Assembly (NCBI RefSeq): GCF_029892565.1
Contig: NZ_JARXVH010000003.1
Location: 744,001 to 808,000 of the forward strand
DNA length: 64,000 nucleotides
Direction: 5' to 3'
From: Streptomyces pseudovenezuelae
GTDB lineage: Bacteria > Actinomycetota > Actinomycetes > Streptomycetales > Streptomycetaceae
Part shown: piece by piece, positions 63,597 to 64,000 of the stretch
Layout: every line of letters begins with the position of its first letter
Numbering within the stretch: position 1 is the first letter of the stretch
Translations under genes and position numbers: made by a program
Notes under the pieces: generated by a model
Database searches by the model: none
What the model was told of the DNA's origin: nothing
The model's input: only the letters and a program-made list of their open reading frames with translations

Positions 63597-64000
63597 GTGC
63601 GGTACAGAATCCTGGGCATAACCCAGGCCGAGGACACCCAGGGCACCCCCCTACCCATCCCCGGCCCCCGCCTCCGCACCCTCCTGGCGGCCCTCGCCCT
63701 GCACCCCGGCCGCCTCACCACCCCCGACACCCTGATCGAAGAGATCTGGTCGGACACCCCACCCCACGACGCCCTCGCCGCCCTGCAGGCCCTGATCGCC
63801 CGCCTACGCCGCACCCTCGGCAAGGACGCCATCACCTCGGCCCCCGGCGGCTACCGCCTCACGGCCACCCCGGACGACGTAGACCTGTTCGTCTTCGAAC
63901 GCCTCGTACACGAGGGCACGACCGCCCTGTCGAACGACGACGCGAACACCGCCGCCCACACCCTGGACGAGGCCCTCGCCCTATGGCGCGGCCCAGCACT
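63597..64000 (+). CDS. SARP-family (AfsR/DnrI-type) regulator, N-terminal part
   Basis: The frame starts at GTG 63597 and is open to the window end (134 codons visible). It encodes VRYRILGITQAED, then GPRLRTLLAALALHPGRLTTPDTLIEEIW, ALQALIARLRRTLG and APGGYRLTATPDDVDLFVFERLV. This is the OmpR-type winged helix followed by the start of the bacterial transcriptional activator domain that define SARPs, activators of antibiotic or developmental genes. A GACAAT -10-like element ends 6 bases before the GTG and there is no ribosome-binding site, so the mRNA is probably leaderless. The rest, including any ATPase or TPR part, lies outside. Confidence 0.9.
   Translation, partial: MRYRILGITQAEDTQGTPLPIPGPRLRTLLAALALHPGRLTTPDTLIEEIWSDTPPHDALAALQALIARLRRTLGKDAITSAPGGYRLTATPDDVDLFVFERLVHEGTTALSNDDANTAAHTLDEALALWRGPA

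Overview
The window is a high-GC actinobacterial chromosome segment, almost certainly from Streptomyces. The evidence is the strong G/C third-position bias, many GTG starts, four-base ATGA/GTGA stop-start overlaps, Lsr2-type and BldC proteins, an XRE/DUF397 pair and a c-di-AMP riboswitch before a cell-wall hydrolase. From memory, the order dnaX-purD ... purC ... lsrL-purSQL ... purF-purM ... vdh ... bldC ... hrpA is the conserved core region around SCO4067-SCO4116 of S. coelicolor; I could not check this by alignment.

Layout. 1-7.1 kb: dnaX tail, purD, an inactive-looking M48-type membrane protein, an N,N-dimethylformamidase-like protein and purC. 7.1-11.3 kb: an ABC transporter/two-component operon (minus strand) between two identical tRNA-Gly(GCC) genes, then tRNA-Gly(UCC). 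11.4-15.2 kb: Lsr2 paralogue and purSQL. 15.3-22.6 kb: accessory genes (FAD monooxygenase, O-methyltransferase, small membrane operon, XRE/DUF397 pair, MFS/TetR pair, mycothiol-type DinB protein, META lipoprotein). 22.6-28.8 kb: purF, purM, DUF3073, vdh, an unknown conserved protein and bldC. 29-35 kb: DUF6274, tRNA-Asp, hrpA, small membrane protein, then tRNA-Phe, tRNA-Asp and tRNA-Glu. 35-44 kb: metallophosphoesterase, zincin, lipoprotein, DEAD-box helicase, FG-GAP protein, amino-acid permease. 44-50 kb: tRNA-Lys, decayed coding remnants, acyltransferase, orphan sensor kinase, and a ribA / marR / inverted-domain RibD cluster. 50-64 kb: alginate-lyase-like lipoprotein, initiator tRNA, SpoIIE-type phosphatase, c-di-AMP riboswitch with M23 endopeptidase, aldo/keto reductase, PrsW, trmB, lhgO, a TPR sporulation regulator, an asparagine-synthetase-like protein, a ~100-bp repeat array and the start of a SARP regulator.

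How the genes work together. Seven genes of de novo purine synthesis (purD, C, S, Q, L, F, M) lie in four blocks separated by unrelated genes. purS-purQ-purL overlap by four bases and encode the FGAM synthase complex. Several divergent gene pairs have palindromes in their promoter gaps that look like local operators. The best-supported unusual system is 47.3-49.8 kb: GTP cyclohydrolase II, a MarR regulator and a RibD with swapped domains, with three related near-palindromes in the two intergenic gaps. This is a self-contained, separately regulated GTP-to-ribitylaminouracil-phosphate module.

No insertion sequence, integrase, CRISPR array or rRNA gene was seen. The first gene and the last gene are cut by the window edges.
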